Below, piece by piece: positions 44,456-56,295 of a DNA stretch of 64,000 nt (its first letter is position 1; every line of letters begins with the position of its first letter). The DNA lies in assembly GCA_019279435.1 (NCBI GenBank), contig JAAALK010000288.1, forward strand, positions 71,372,811 to 71,436,810. Reading direction: 5' to 3'. The stretch comes from Zizania palustris (lineage: Eukaryota; Streptophyta; Magnoliopsida; Poales; Poaceae). Below the pieces are notes generated by a model that saw only the letters and a program-made list of their open reading frames with translations, was not told the origin of the DNA and searched no databases. The position numbers were made by a program, and so were the translations under genes.

Positions 44456-46366
44456 TGGGCAGACTTAAGCCACACTAGCCTTAATTGGCCGCCGATTGGT
44501 CGATTCAGGCTAACGTGGCCTGAGTCGGCCGAAAAATCCTTTGTTGTGCCAAAAAATAGCCGTTGCAGCCAAGTGGGCCCGATTCGGCCGATGGTCGGCC
44601 GACTCACGCTAACGTGGCCTCCATCGACTGACTCGGGGCCATATGGCCCGGTTCGGTCCATCAAGTGCGGACAACTACCTATTTTACAAATTTTTAAAAC
44701 TTATATATACATTTGAAATTTTTTTCAAAAAATATTATTTTTAAAAAATCAATTTTAGCTACTAGCTAGAGGTGTGTTCTAAGCTAAAATACAGAATAGT
44801 CTATTTTTCACCTAGGCTAAACTAAAATGTTTTCTAACACTATTAACCATTTTACTGCATCGTTATTACTATTACGAGTTTTGTTCTCTCTCTCAACTGT
44901 AGAGTTTTACTTTGATCCGTGGATGAGCAGCAGCGACGTCCTGGCAGTCCTGTGTCACCTCGCGCGCCCCGTAAGTCTGTAACCAATCTGTTGCCTGTTG
45001 GTATCGTGATAACTTTTGTCGTTTCGCGAGAGTTAAGGCATCGTCGTCCCCTTGCTCGCTATGACTGTGTGCCATGCATGACAGCCGGTGATCGGTCGAG
45101 GTCCCCCACCTACAAAATATGCATCTTGCTGCCAACTAAAAGCCATGCTAAACTGTACGTGTACCTGCAGGCTGCAGCTAGCTAGGAGAGGGAACCATGT
45201 TCTGATCTTGAGCCGGCCATGCATGATTTGGCATGCACTACACGAGATTGGATGGACGGCCGGATGGGGACCCATACATCATGCATGAAGTCGGATGCAT
45301 GGGAGCATATATAGATGCCAAAAAAAGGTTGAGACAGGGGGGAGTTTACCTGTAGATCTGATCTGACGAACGGTTTTTTTACCAGTGTGTCAAATGGTAG
45401 GTTCTGGCTTGGTTTCTTTACGGGGACAGGGGGCACATTTCAGCAATTTTGAGTGCGGGATTCTTCAGATCAAGTAGTGGAGCGGCACTTTGTAGTTTAT
45501 GTGTCCTCCTGGAGGAAAAGGTTGCGCACAAATTGTGTGGTAAAGTGACCATGCAAAAGGTTGCGCACAAATTGTGTGGTAAAGTGACCATGCATGCATG
45601 AAGGTATAGATTACTTCTTAAAGCAAAAGAATAGCATCGGACTTCTTTTTGAGAAGGCGCTTGTGGAAGCAGCAGCAAAAGAACTAACGTCGTACTGTTC
45701 TTGTTGGATATGCCCCCTTTCTGTTCTGCCCCAGCGACGACTGGTATGAACAGTGAACAAATTGATTATTGCGGTAAGTTAAAGCAAAGGAATTCGTTGA
45801 ATATTGACCTTGTTTTCAAAAACAACCAGATTTATGAATGGTGTTTCTTGCTCATCCTTTTCATTTCTAGCGAGTCCAATTTTGTTCAGTAAATTTGGCT
45901 TCTAGATTGGGAATGGATCACAAGAAAGGGAGGGGGTCCTGGGCGCTTATTAGCAAGATGTCATCACAGGTAGTCAATTAAACTAAACAATCTAAACATT
46001 AATGGAAACATAATAGTTAAGCCAAACACTTATGTGATTCTTAATTTTTATACGTAAATCAATTTAAACTTGGAAGAATATTTCACTAAAATATAAAACC
46101 GTGGTAAACCGTAAAATTTCTGGCTCCGTTGCCGATGTTGTTCATGTCATCGTGGGTAACATAAATCCATACCCACCAACACTGTGACATAAGTAGATGC
46201 GAATAAACATGAAACAAGCTTCTGGACTTGTGGTGTCATGATGTATGTGTATATTGTCGTGCAATGCATGGCCATGTGAGATGGCAGCTTGTCAGGCGAC
46301 AGGAGCCTGCAGGACTAGCAGCTGCACATAAATAAGAGCACAGCGTCACTGTGAGCTAGGTATGGA
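44456..46366. other. Intergenic DNA, no gene seen
   Basis: Mixed composition. 44470-44670 holds two related GCTAACGTGGCCT segments within CG-rich CGGCC-containing sequence. 44700-44880 is AT-rich. 44900-45350 contains only short chance frames on both strands. A perfect 39-bp tandem duplication lies at 45516-45593. I see no splice-supported gene model or RNA gene. Confidence 0.5.
45516..45593. repeat. Perfect 39-bp tandem duplication
   Basis: Units 45516-45554 and 45555-45593 are identical (AAAAGGTTGCGCACAAATTG to GTGACCATGC). Identity without divergence suggests a recent slippage or repair event. Confidence 0.9.
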
Positions 46367-47600
46367 TTGAGATCGGGTAGGAATGAAAATGAACAGCATT
46401 GTTACAACATTTTATTTGAATACCAATACAAATTAAGATGTTCTCGGATACAAATACAAAATGGATAATTTGAATACAAATCTACATACATTCATTCGTA
46501 TGTTTACTCGGTTTAACTTGAAATAAATCTGCATTCAGATGTTTATCGTTTCACAAAATTTCCAAAATGATAACCAAAATTATAGTGCATCATTTCTTAA
46601 CATATTTAACCATATTTCAATTTAAATCCTAGAAACACAATTAATGAATTAAAAATAGCAAATGGATCTAGAAAATTACAAAAAAAATATGGAATGAGAT
46701 ATGTTGTATTTTGATTATAAAAAAGTTTCAAGTTCAAATAAGATTTAAACATCAATTTACTCTCAATCGTAACCTATTCCTTCTCAAAACTCGAATTACT
46801 CTCGAGAGAATCTCGAGTTTCTTAACATCCTATGTGACAATTTTCTTGAAACATTTTCAATTTTTTATCATAGCATTTATATATAATATCATAACACCAT
46901 GACAAATCTTGTATTTTTATACTTTATTTGATTTTTTAGAATTAAAAAAAACTGTTAAGCCTCACATTACCGATCGAGTGTCATAACATAGATTTTTTAA
47001 AATTTCTTTAAATTTAGTGAATAATAACTAAAAATGGACACAAAAACATGAATATGATTTTTCTATAATTTTTGGTGCATTATTTTAGGTGCATGCATGT
47101 AGTTCAAATTTCACATATATCAATTTAAATCCTAGAAACATAATTAATGAGTTAAAAATAGCAAATGGATCTATAAAAATACAAAAAATACATAGTATAA
47201 ATTATGTTATATATTGATTGTAGAAAAAATTTCAAGCTGAAGCAAAACTACAGATGTCTTATTGCCTTGTATCGCTAAAAACACTCACTAACTTAAATAT
47301 TCCATAATTACATAAATAATAAATAAACCATTAACATAGTGATATCAAGTTACCGTGAGTCCCTAAAAATTTAATCTACGTGAAATCATAAAACGGATAC
47401 AGATGTATCCATTTTCATATCCTCATTCAGCAGAAATTCAAATATTTATTTTCATATCTATATTTGTAAAACGAATTCTAATATTTTTGAATATCATCCA
47501 TATTTAGTTTAAATATAAATATAGATATATATATATTCACAGTTATTCGAATATAAATACAAATAATAATTACGATATTTTGACATTAATATTCATCTCA
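46367..47600. repeat. AT-rich repeat region with a dispersed direct duplication
   Basis: Rich in GAATACAAAT and GGATAC-type motifs that recall the terminal regions of hAT-type elements, but I could not fix terminal inverted repeats or an 8-bp target duplication. A segment at 46618-46735 recurs diverged at 47121-47235 (CAATTTAAATCCTAGAAACA, then AGCAAATGGATCT). There is no coding potential. Confidence 0.4.
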
Positions 47601-48059
47601 AAGGCGAGCAAGTCACAAGTATTGACGCTGACCCTGACCCTGCTGTCCGATCTGCACTGCAGTAGTCCCCTCTGGCCGTCGTTGGCAGCAGGCTAGCTCA
47701 GCGCGCGTACGCACACCAAGTCACCGATAATGCCCCGTCGCCATCGAGCACTGCACCATGCACGCCGGCAGAGCGCGCGCGGCGCCTCCGCTAGCTCTCG
47801 GCCACGTATTGTCCGTACGTCTTCCGCGCTGTCAAGGCCAATCAAGACATATGTCTACGCTTGTGCGCGGATGAGCACGGCCGCGGTCCCGTAAGTACTA
47901 CTCCTTGGCCAAGCTAGCAGCCTAGCACTAAGCCCGGTTGGCGGCTGCCCAGAATCTGCCGGCGAGGAGAGAGACAATGGCCGGCAAAGCTAGGCATCCC
48001 ATTAATCGCGTTCCAGCCCAACGGTCGTACAGAATCAGCTGCTCAGTCCACGGACGTAC
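47601..48059. other. GC-rich intergenic segment
   Basis: A locally GC-rich, low-repeat segment containing GCGCGC runs. No frame of note and no element structure. It looks like low-copy DNA of the kind found near grass genes, but no gene is visible. Confidence 0.35.
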
Positions 48060-49228
48060 CTGTCAGATCACTAGAATGTAAAAAATCGAAACGTTATAAG
48101 TATAATTATGAAACAATACAGTTGTAAAACAGAGATGATCGGGGATGCGTGGGAAATGTGAATATAGCTCGGGATGAAGGCAGTGATGGTGATCCAATAA
48201 TTGGGGGTCCGATCGAAGTGACGATCGGGAACGGGAAGGAGATGGTGGACTCAACAGAGTCAACAACAGCTGTCGGCAACGAGGGCAAGTGGCAGGAGCT
48301 TGGTGCGCAGCAACGGAGCAAAAACGTATGGCGTGGGTTCGGGTTCGCGAGGCTAGATATGGAATTGATGGTGGAATTCAGCCATAGTGATACGACACGA
48401 TGTCCCGATCTTCACGACGTATGATCAATCTTTAGATAACTAGCTGTAGAACAACCAAATAACTTGCTGTAAGTAGCAATAACTAGTGCAACCTAGAAAA
48501 TAAAACTCGAAACCAACCACCGTCTTGAATCGACAAACTGAATCAAGGATTCGCCCAAACACACTCTCAAGAACCAACCAACACAGCCTACAATCAATCA
48601 AAGCAAACCTTGAAGGGAGTAGAAGCACCAATTCAGAGCAGATGAAATCGCCACTTTTGTAATCCCGCGAAGGAAATCACGAGAGCAAAGGGATAGAGAT
48701 TACTCTTTTGTTTTGTTAGCACATGGCTAAATGAAGGGTTCTTATATATCAATTATCAAAGTCTTGCTTTTACTTTAGGAGTACATGAATATTTATACTA
48801 GGAACAATCCTTCTAGATAGGTATGAATACGAAATGGAAATAAATAGATATACTTTATGAAAGGTCTCTTCGGATCAAGAGTTTCTGAGTGGCCGCTACT
48901 CTTCTGCGCAATCTTCAGTGTTTGGGCAATAACTCCATCTTGAGAAGTCCAAATGACGTATAATTTATTGCATTGAAAACTTAACTTGATAACATTTCAC
49001 ACCATGTTCACTATGTTCCACGAGACATTGTACATTGCTACACGTTTGCATGGGAAGTTGAACATTTGATAGAGTGTGAACCCTGCCATCGACACACCCC
49101 CGGGTTCGAACCAGTCCGATCTTGCCGCGAAGTTCCTACTGGTCTGATCTTGTCGCATGACCGACACTCCTTGGGTTCCTACCAGTCTGATCTTGTCGCG
49201 ATGTTCCTACTGGTCTGATCTTATATTC
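48060..49228 (-). repeat. Degraded gypsy LTR and possible leader
   Basis: This region lies downstream, on the minus strand, of a gypsy polyprotein tail (49229-49418) and behaves as its 3' LTR. It has four CAAGATCAGACTGGTAGGA-type repeats at 49103-49223 and a TATAAATATTC motif near 48798. Near 48390-48410 the minus strand reads GGGACATCGTGTCGTATCAC and then an ATG. This resembles a decayed PBS-leader junction, but only weakly. The boundaries are estimates. Confidence 0.4.
49103..49223. repeat. Four-copy short tandem repeat in a degraded LTR
   Basis: CCTACTGGTCTGATCTTGTC-type units start near 49105, 49133, 49177 and 49204, with diverged spacers. Confidence 0.65.
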
Positions 49229-49418
49229 CTACTTGGTGAAACTGAATAATAACAATGTGCATGACTTAGGCGGTATATAATTATCATTAATATTAAATTG
49301 ATCTTCATAAAGTAGTGTGTTCACCTCTTGTTGTAGTTTCTTTGCTCGACTATGTGTGATTGGGCCATCAAAGGCTTGGGCTGGTGTCGATGTAGGTGAT
49401 ACTTGAGTTGGTATTATT
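49229..49418 (-). pseudogene. Gypsy polyprotein C-terminal tail remnant
   Basis: About 62 codons are open between stops. They contain FDGPITHSRAKKLQQEVN, the conserved GP(I/M)TRxRAK motif found at the very end of many plant gypsy (chromovirus) polyproteins. It stops at 49229-49231. Upstream (higher coordinates) the frame is closed and the remainder of pol is absent. It places a truncated gypsy element here on the minus strand. Confidence 0.7.
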
Positions 49419-51128
49419 TATATTGGAGGTTGTAACAAGTTGGTTGATGATGTGGTCATATCACATGGATTACAGATTTTATAAGGAGACGCTAGAGAAA
49501 GAAAGGGGTGAGTATGCAAGGGGATTCCAAGTCTTCCAAAAATAATATTGTGTCATCAATATATTTTCCATTTTATTTATTATTTCTATATAAAACTAAT
49601 CAGATTTTCCATATATATGATTAGCATTTCATATATTAATGATTTTAATATAAAATAAATCAGCTTCCATATATTGATGATTTTCATATATTAATAATTT
49701 TCATATAATACAAATCAACTTTTATATATCGATGATTTATATATTAATAATTATCATATAAAATATAATATCGGCTTCCATATAAAACATGTAGGTCCCA
49801 GTGGCACAGAGAGGAGAGGAGGCTATAATGGGGTGGTCAGTCTAAGAAAGAGAAAAATAAAGATTCGATGACTATGATTTATTAGATGAGAATCAAGGGT
49901 TGTAATTTAACAGACGAATAATCAAGCGGACACTTAAACTCATCAATTATACCGTAAGGTAGATAATTAAAATGTCACATTATTACCGCGGGTTAGTTGT
50001 AAAAAACAACCGAGAGTGACGAGGCAATGTGGCATCATAATATGAAGTACCAACAAACAACAACCTATTACAAATTAGTTATATGTGACAAATTATAATT
50101 ATGACTTCCATTAAGTTATTTGTAGGAACTGTCATGGATAATATTTTAATTATATAAGAAATACTCCGTAGTACTTTATTTTACCGTCAATATAATACCA
50201 ATCAACCGGCCGGGCTGGGGGCTAGCTGGGGGCTGGGGCGTGGCATGCAGTCCGCGTGGGGTGTTTAGCCGCGCCGCGCGTACGAACGTCGCTTGCGGGC
50301 GGCGGCAGGTGCAGGGCCGCGTGTGCATTTATAGTGTCATGTGCTCCGCCACGTCCCAATAGATCTGCGCGCGGACGTTGGCTGGCTACAGGCAGCGCAA
50401 CCGGCTGGCCTCGCGGATCTCGATCACGCGCCAGCTCGTGCGTGCTTGCATGGCGATGGCGGCCATGATTGTGTCGGATCGGAGTTGCATGCGGCAGCTA
50501 TCGATCGCTGTCAATTGGGAAAGCCGGCCGGGACCCGTACGTCGTTTTGTCTAATTAAGCTGCATGCATGCATGCATGCGTGCGTGGACGGAGGAAATTA
50601 ATTAAAGGTAGGCATGCTAGCTAGCTGCTCTCGGATCAGGAGCTGTTCGTTTCAGATACAGTCGCCGGCAGGCCGGCCGGCCGGCGGGCAGGAAGGCAAG
50701 CAGGCGTCGCTCGTCGATCGGTTTGTTACTCGTTATTAGCACGCCGGCGGCAGCGCCGGTCGCCCGGTCCTGCCGTGCAATTACGGGCGATGGCGATGGT
50801 TTGTTGAATGGATGGGTAGGTGCGTGCATGGAACGCTACGAGTGTAAAGCCGCTAGCGAGCTATCCAAGCTACAGTGCCGAGAAGAGTACTTTCGAGTGT
50901 CATGTGTCAAAATGATTAACGGTATATGGAAGTAATCCTCGCATCCTTATTTGCAAATTCTAAGATATACCTAATTAAAAACAACTATTTATTTTTATAG
51001 ATACGACGGCTACAATTAAAAAAGTTAACGTCTTATTTTTAAGGTGGTAATAGATCAACTTAATCTAATGGTCAAGATTAAAAAAATCAACATACTTTCT
51101 AAAAGGTAATAGGTCACTTAAATTATTT
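49419..51128. other. Intergenic DNA, AT-rich then GC-rich
   Basis: 49560-49790 is a degenerate repeat of CATATATTAATGATTTT-like units. 49800-50200 is AT-rich without features. 50200-50930 is GC-rich, with a (GCAT)n microsatellite at about 50562-50582 and CCGGCCGG palindromes near 50670-50690. 50940-51128 is AT-rich. I see no gene; the frames at 50256-50935 are short and overlap on both strands. Confidence 0.5.
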
Positions 51129-52937
51129 CTAAATAATGGTTGAGAATTCCATATCTTTAGAGTGTACTGGAAAAAACCTACTATATCTTTTTAAATTATT
51201 TATAAAGAAGATCGACTGCTTTTTAAATGGAGCGTCCTTTGAAATTTTTTCAGATTTCCTCCTCTTCTTTCCGAAAACAACTTTGATATTCTTTACCATT
51301 TCGAATAGAAATTTGCCATCTCGATTTCGTGGAGGCTGTCCAAGCTCGATTGTACCGTCGAAATGGTTCCTATTTCTTCGATATTTGTGGTTTTTTGGTA
51401 AAAATCTGCGGTGTCGCATATATATCGCCTTAACGAATGATGGAAGATGCATAGATTCTGTCTGGTCCACACACACTACACATGCTGTCTTTCCTTTAAC
51501 CTGTCCTGTTAGGGACATGCGTCCTGGGTTGTCAGCTATGGTGCAAAAGATTATGACTCTTAGATTGAAGTGCTCTTTCTTGTGCTCATCCCACACACAG
51601 ACATCATGTTCCCATAGACGTTTCATATCCTCCATCAAAGGTTCTAGAAAGATATCAATGTCATTGCCAGGTTGTTTTGGACCAGAAATTAGAGTAGTGA
51701 GCATAAGGTATTTTCTTTTATGGCACAACCATGATGGAATGTTGAACAAGCATAGAAAGACTGGCCACGTACTATGTGGGTTCCTCATCTCACCGAAGGG
51801 ATTCATTCCATCCGTGCTAAGTCCCATCTTGATATTTCTAGGATCGTCCGAGAAATCTGGATGGGCCAAGTCAAATGATTTCCACTGCCTAGCATCCGCA
51901 GGGTGCCGAAGTTTTCCGTCCTTCTTTCGCCCAGCGAAATGCCAGATTAATAGTTCAGCATCTCTAGGATTAGAGAACATACGTTTCAAGCGATCAATCA
52001 CCGGTAGGTACCACATTACTAAGGCCGGAACTTTCCTCTCCATCTTTTTTCCAGGATGGTCTTCAATAACATTTTATTCCTCTTCTGCAACCTCTTATTA
52101 TTCTTCTTCTGGTGGTCATTGTAGTCCTCCACACAGTCATTTGGACGTTTGTATCGACTCGCGTTGCACTGCGGACATCTCTCTAACAATCCATACTCTT
52201 TTCGATATAGGATACAGTGGTTCGGGCATGCATGAATCTTCTGAACGCCCAAAGTCAACGGACAAATCATCTTCTTTGCTTGGTACGTATCAGATGGTAA
52301 ACCATTGGGTTTTGGCAAAACCTTTTTTAGGAGTTGTAAAAGATCTGAAAAACTGGTGTCAGACCATCCATTGTTGGCCTTCAGTTTCATAAGCTCAAGA
52401 ATTGTGTACAACACAGTATACTGCTTATCGCATCCGTGGCGTTCCTCGTAAAGAAGGTTTTTTGATGTTTTGTCAAGTGCTTCAAAGTTATCGTATCCTT
52501 TGGTTGTAGTTCTCTGCAACAACACCCCAGGCGCAACATTTCGCATCAGTTCCTCCACATCAAAGGCGTCATCATCATCATGTTGATCAACATCATCATG
52601 TGTTATGTCGGATGTATGATCACAACCTCTTCTATGTTGATGAGCATCTTGCGGCACATCAGAATCTTCAGGAGGATTTTGGCCCATCTCACCGTGTTTC
52701 ATCCATATATAATAGTTCTTCACGAAAACCATTTTTCAACAAGTGAAATCATATGGTTTCACGATCAGAACACGGATACATCGCTTCGTTTTTACAAACT
52801 TTACAAGGACAATATATTGCCTCTTCACTCTGACGGGAAGCATATTGTGCGGTAGCTTCAGTAAATTCAGTTACTCTGTTAAAATATGCCACCACATCTC
52901 CATCATTGGACGAGTACATCCAGGACCTGTGCTCCAT
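51129..52937 (-). pseudogene. CACTA-2 tnp2-type transposase, truncated and frameshifted
   Basis: The N-terminal exon-like frame 52749-52937 carries the transposase-associated zinc domain (CPCKVCKN). A stop and shift at about 52735-52748 lead to 52019-52732 (YYIWMKHGE, acidic HDDDDAFDVEELM, CPNHCILYRKEYGLLERCP). A one-base shift in an A-run near 52035-52060 leads to 51129-52043. That part holds the tnp2 catalytic region (NIKMGLSTDGMNPFGEM, WPVFLCLFNIPSWLC, LISGPKQPGNDIDIFLEPL). The C-terminal third, including the conserved part after KKQSIFF, is missing. The enzyme would excise and insert CACTA elements; this copy cannot. Confidence 0.85.
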
Positions 52938-53589
52938 CTAAAACATATATTATTTGAAAAAATATTAATAAAATCATTATTTTTAATTTTAGTAATTTAC
53001 AAATTGAAAATATATTGATTTATTATCGCTCATAACAACATTAATTAAAAATCCTCAATGCTTTAATTAAAACTACTTATTAAGCAGAAAAAATTATTAA
53101 ATAAATTAACTATATTGGTTTCTCTCTCTCCAAACAACATAACTCTAGATCTATATATAATCATAAATCAAATTAAAAAAGAGATTAAAATGACGTAAAT
53201 CAATATACAAGTGATGAATAATTGTGAGGAGGGTCATATTTGTTCATTTGGGAGAAGGTAACACCGTAAATGGAAGATTATTTGAAAATTTCTATTCACA
53301 AACCCTAAATTAGAAAAACGCTAATAACTCATTGTATACATGATTAAATACAAAATAAATGTGAGATTCGGCATGGATTTACCTCCTAGAATGAAATCCT
53401 TCAAAAGAAACGAAAACAAAGCCTCCCCCCTCTTTATCTAGATTTTTGTCGCTATTGTACGGACAAAATTAAATGCGAACTCCAGTAGAGCTCGGGGAGG
53501 AAGACGTTGCGCATTTATAGCTAGAATAGTAGTGGCGGTCGCAAGTGATGTCATCATTACTTTAGTGGCGGCCATCTTAGCAGCGGCGG

Positions 53590-53697
53590 GCAGCACCAGC
53601 GCCCGCCACTGCTATTGGTACATTAGTGGCGGTCCGGGCTGATGTCATCACCGACCGCCACTACTTTACCAGCAATAGTGGCGGGCGCTGGTGCTGC
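53590..53697. repeat. CACTA-2 subterminal inverted repeat
   Basis: GCAGCACCAGCGCCCGCCAC at 53590 is the inverse of the sequence ending GGCGCTGGTGCTGC at 53697. The arms are about 29 bases with about a 50-base loop that itself contains paired AGTGGCGGTC and GACCGCCACT. Confidence 0.75.
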
Positions 53698-53790
53698 CGT
53701 CAGCACCAGCAACTCTAGTGGCGGGCATCTAATGGCCCGCCACTACAGTGGTTTTGCCCAACGCCACTACAGTGACAGTTTGTAGTAGTG

Positions 53791-54060
53791 AAAGACGTGA
53801 ATGCCCAGTTTAGTAATATGAAATTCGCATGTTAATATTTGTGCGTAAGTTTTGAGGAAAGTTCTTAATTTGTCAGCGTCTATGCCCAGGAATGGAGATA
53901 TTTTTTATTTACTTTTCAGAGTAAAAATGGAATGTTTGATTTCTATGTGTGTATATCCTATTGTTGTATATCATAGTACTCTCTCCTTCTCATTATCTCT
54001 ATCATCTAACTAAAGGAATGAGTGGAAACACGCACACTTGGATTGATTACATTTCTAACA
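53791..54060 (-). repeat. Copia-4 3' LTR start, cut by CACTA-2
   Basis: On the minus strand the LTR begins TGTTAGAAATGTAATC directly after a PPT (GATTGAGGGGGAG, 54061-54073), the typical copia arrangement. It continues to 53791, where CACTA-2 starts. Confidence 0.75.
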
Positions 54061-54319
54061 CTCCCCCTCAATCACAATCTACTCATGTTGAGATTGTTAC
54101 AATTCCTGATGAAGGTGCTCTTGACAGTGGCTTCCTCAGAACATCGATCTGCTAGCTAGTTGATCTTTGGATGAGATAATTAGTACCTCCATAGCCTTGT
54201 GTGCTACTTGTTCTCTCACAAAATGAAAATCAACTTCAACATGCTTTGTTCTTCCATTGAAGATTGGATTTGCAGTAAGATAGGTAGCTCCTATATTGTC
54301 ACACCACAACATAGGAGGT
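54061..54319 (-). pseudogene. Copia-4 RNase H C-terminal end and PPT
   Basis: The minus-strand frame 54136-54319 reads LWCDNIGATYLTANPIFNGR, then TKHVEVDFHFVREQV and ISSKDQLA. This is the end of RNase H in Tork/Ale-type copia elements, unlike the Sirevirus copies here. The usual DIFTKPL tail is lost by a shift. A PPT lies at 54061-54073. The copia-3 LTR interrupts it at 54320. Confidence 0.85.
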
Positions 54320-55918
54320 TGTAGGACCGAAAGTAGCGACCAGAGGGGGGGTGAATGAGCGCCTAAAAAATTTATCGCTAAACGATATCCTAATCCCAAC
54401 ACCCAAATCAAACTTAACCATACAAATAATATTAGCAAAGTAAATTACTGGAATTAAAGTTGTCTAGCCTAAAAATGATCGGTATCTTAATTTAAATGAT
54501 ATTAAAGATAAACTAAATAAAATTACTGCAGTAAATAAAAATACCTAGATAAAACTCGAGATATTAATATTTCAATCTAGAAATAAAATACTAATTAAAT
54601 TAATAAAAACATGGATCATTAAAAATTAATTCAGAATTAAACCAAAAATATTGCAGGTAAAAACTAGAATAAAATATAACTACGACTAATAAATTTTCTT
54701 TTCTTTTTATATGAGCAGATTATACAGATAAAAATAATACGAGATAACTAATAAAAATTTAACAGATTAAAATAACAACGAAATTTCAAAATAGATTTTC
54801 AGCTAATTAATTAATAGATGATTATCTCTAAAACTGATCTACCAAGAAAATAGGAAACTAACTTGCATTGGAGAAACGGAAGGAAGCACCGCTGTTGCAC
54901 GTCGTTTGTCGTGCTGCTGCCTGCGCATAAAAATTTGCTGCCAAAGCCTTTTTACCTGGCGCTCTGCTGCTTCTCCGCTGCTAGCTAGGTATGTCTAGGC
55001 CAAATAGCCTGCACAGGCCGGCCTTGGGACTGCCGATCTCGCGTGGGGCCCGCCCACGTCACGCGGCATTATTTTTCCTGCCGGCTTCTGCTGTGCTGCC
55101 CGAGATGACGCTCGTCGCCGCCTGCTCTTTGCTGCTGTGTGCGGTGAGTAGCTGCGCCAGAGAACTCCGTTGCAATCTTGCCGTGGGAAAAAGCGAAGCG
55201 ATGGAAAATCACGCCGAGACCGCTCGCCTGCCAGGACTGCGCGACGCCGCCTGCGCTGCGATGTGTGGGCCAACGCCGACGATGATTAAAACCGATGAAC
55301 AAGTGATTTGCGGTGGCGAATATATGGACTATAGATTGATTTTTTGAGAAGAAGAACAATCATCTATCCCCAGGGGGATAGGGGCCTATTTATAGGCGAC
55401 TCCTAATACATGAAAAGACTAATTTACCCCTAGGGTAAATTAACACTGACTCTAAAAAAATTCCGAAAATTACTAAATATTCTTAGAAAAATCACCTGAC
55501 TCAAATAAAAATATCCTAAACTTAAAAACTAAATATTAATATCCTAAAAACAAAATAATCATTGGTTGTCAGTTTTGCGCCGAAACTGACAAAGCGTCCA
55601 CCGTCTTCGCACCGGGTACCCGGATTGGACCGACCCAACCCCGCAGCTTTCTCAGCCCGGCAATAGCTCACCGCCCGTGTACCTAAGTCAAACCCAGTCA
55701 ACAGACCAGTGGATCCTCTACCGCTCCTAGCCATGTACTCGGATTGGGCCAACCCGACTCCGCGACTCCTCTGCCCGGCTGTCGCTCGTTGCCCGTGTAC
55801 CTGAGTCACACGCGCCTCAGACTCGGCAGGTCTTCATATCTCCCCTTCTTTGACTTCCGTTGATAATCACTCATCACATCTGGAATATCAAAACCATATT
55901 CTTCAACATGGTTTCTCA
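54320..55918 (-). repeat. Copia-3 3' LTR (1599 bp)
   Basis: From TGTAGGACCG to GTTTCTCA in + orientation. AT-rich middle part (54480-54850), a GC-rich stretch (54890-55300), a TATA motif at 55386-55395 and a final 340 bases homologous to the other copia LTRs. The TTCGAA cluster of copia-1 is absent. Confidence 0.9.
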
Positions 55919-56295
55919 ATCTCCCCCTTGATGAGTGCATTATCAACACCCTCTTCAGCTCATCTTCAGAACCTGCAAAACATGTGGAAACAGGAAAACA
56001 AAGACAAAAGAAAATAGAAGAAAGAAAATAAAAGTTTAACCCTAATGACCAAAAGCCAAACAGAAGCAAGAAAATGGTCATTATGGTTAACCAAAAATAA
56101 AGACTTAAGAACAAGTGCAAATCTCATAATTACCAACAAGGAACTCCCCCTGAAATAAATCCCAGAGAAAGCTAAAAATGTTCCCTAAACTCCAAAATTT
56201 CTCCTCCTTATTGACAATTGAACTCATCAAGTGAGACTAAATGCACTCTAAAGATACATAGACAAAAACTCCCCCTGAATGCAGCTCCCCCTCAA
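55919..56295 (-). promoter_or_regulatory. Repeated polypurine tracts of copia-3
   Basis: The functional tract 55919-55929 touches the LTR. Further CTCCCCCT-type tracts lie near 56154, 56269 and 56284. Confidence 0.75.

Larger units (their letters stand above)
51129..53790 (-). mobile_element. CACTA-2: En/Spm-type transposon, 5' part with transposase
   Basis: The right end reads CACTACTACAAACTGTC on the minus strand (ends 53790). GTGGCGG subterminal motifs occur in both orientations (53520-53780), followed inward by a tnp2-type transposase. No matching left terminus is visible, so the far half is deleted. It is inserted into the 3' LTR of copia-4; AAA at 53791-53793 would be the 3-bp target duplication. 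Confidence 0.85.

Noticed and set aside
46367..47600. A defined hAT transposon
   Set aside because: Motif style is suggestive, but I could not find matching terminal inverted repeats or an 8-bp target duplication.
47601..48059. Promoter or first exon of a host gene
   Set aside because: Local GC richness alone is not evidence; no frame, splice signal or TATA box supports it.
48149..48424. A 91-codon + strand frame
   Set aside because: It lies opposite the putative leader of the degraded minus-strand gypsy element and has no motif or homologous frame.
51136..52392. A 418-codon open frame on the + strand
   Set aside because: It is antisense to the tnp2-type transposase, whose conserved motifs are on the minus strand. 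The + product has no recognisable domain.
54991..55347. A 118-codon frame in the GC-rich part of the copia-3 LTR
   Set aside because: It lies on the + strand inside an LTR of a minus-strand element, has competing frames on the other strand, and has no recognised domain.
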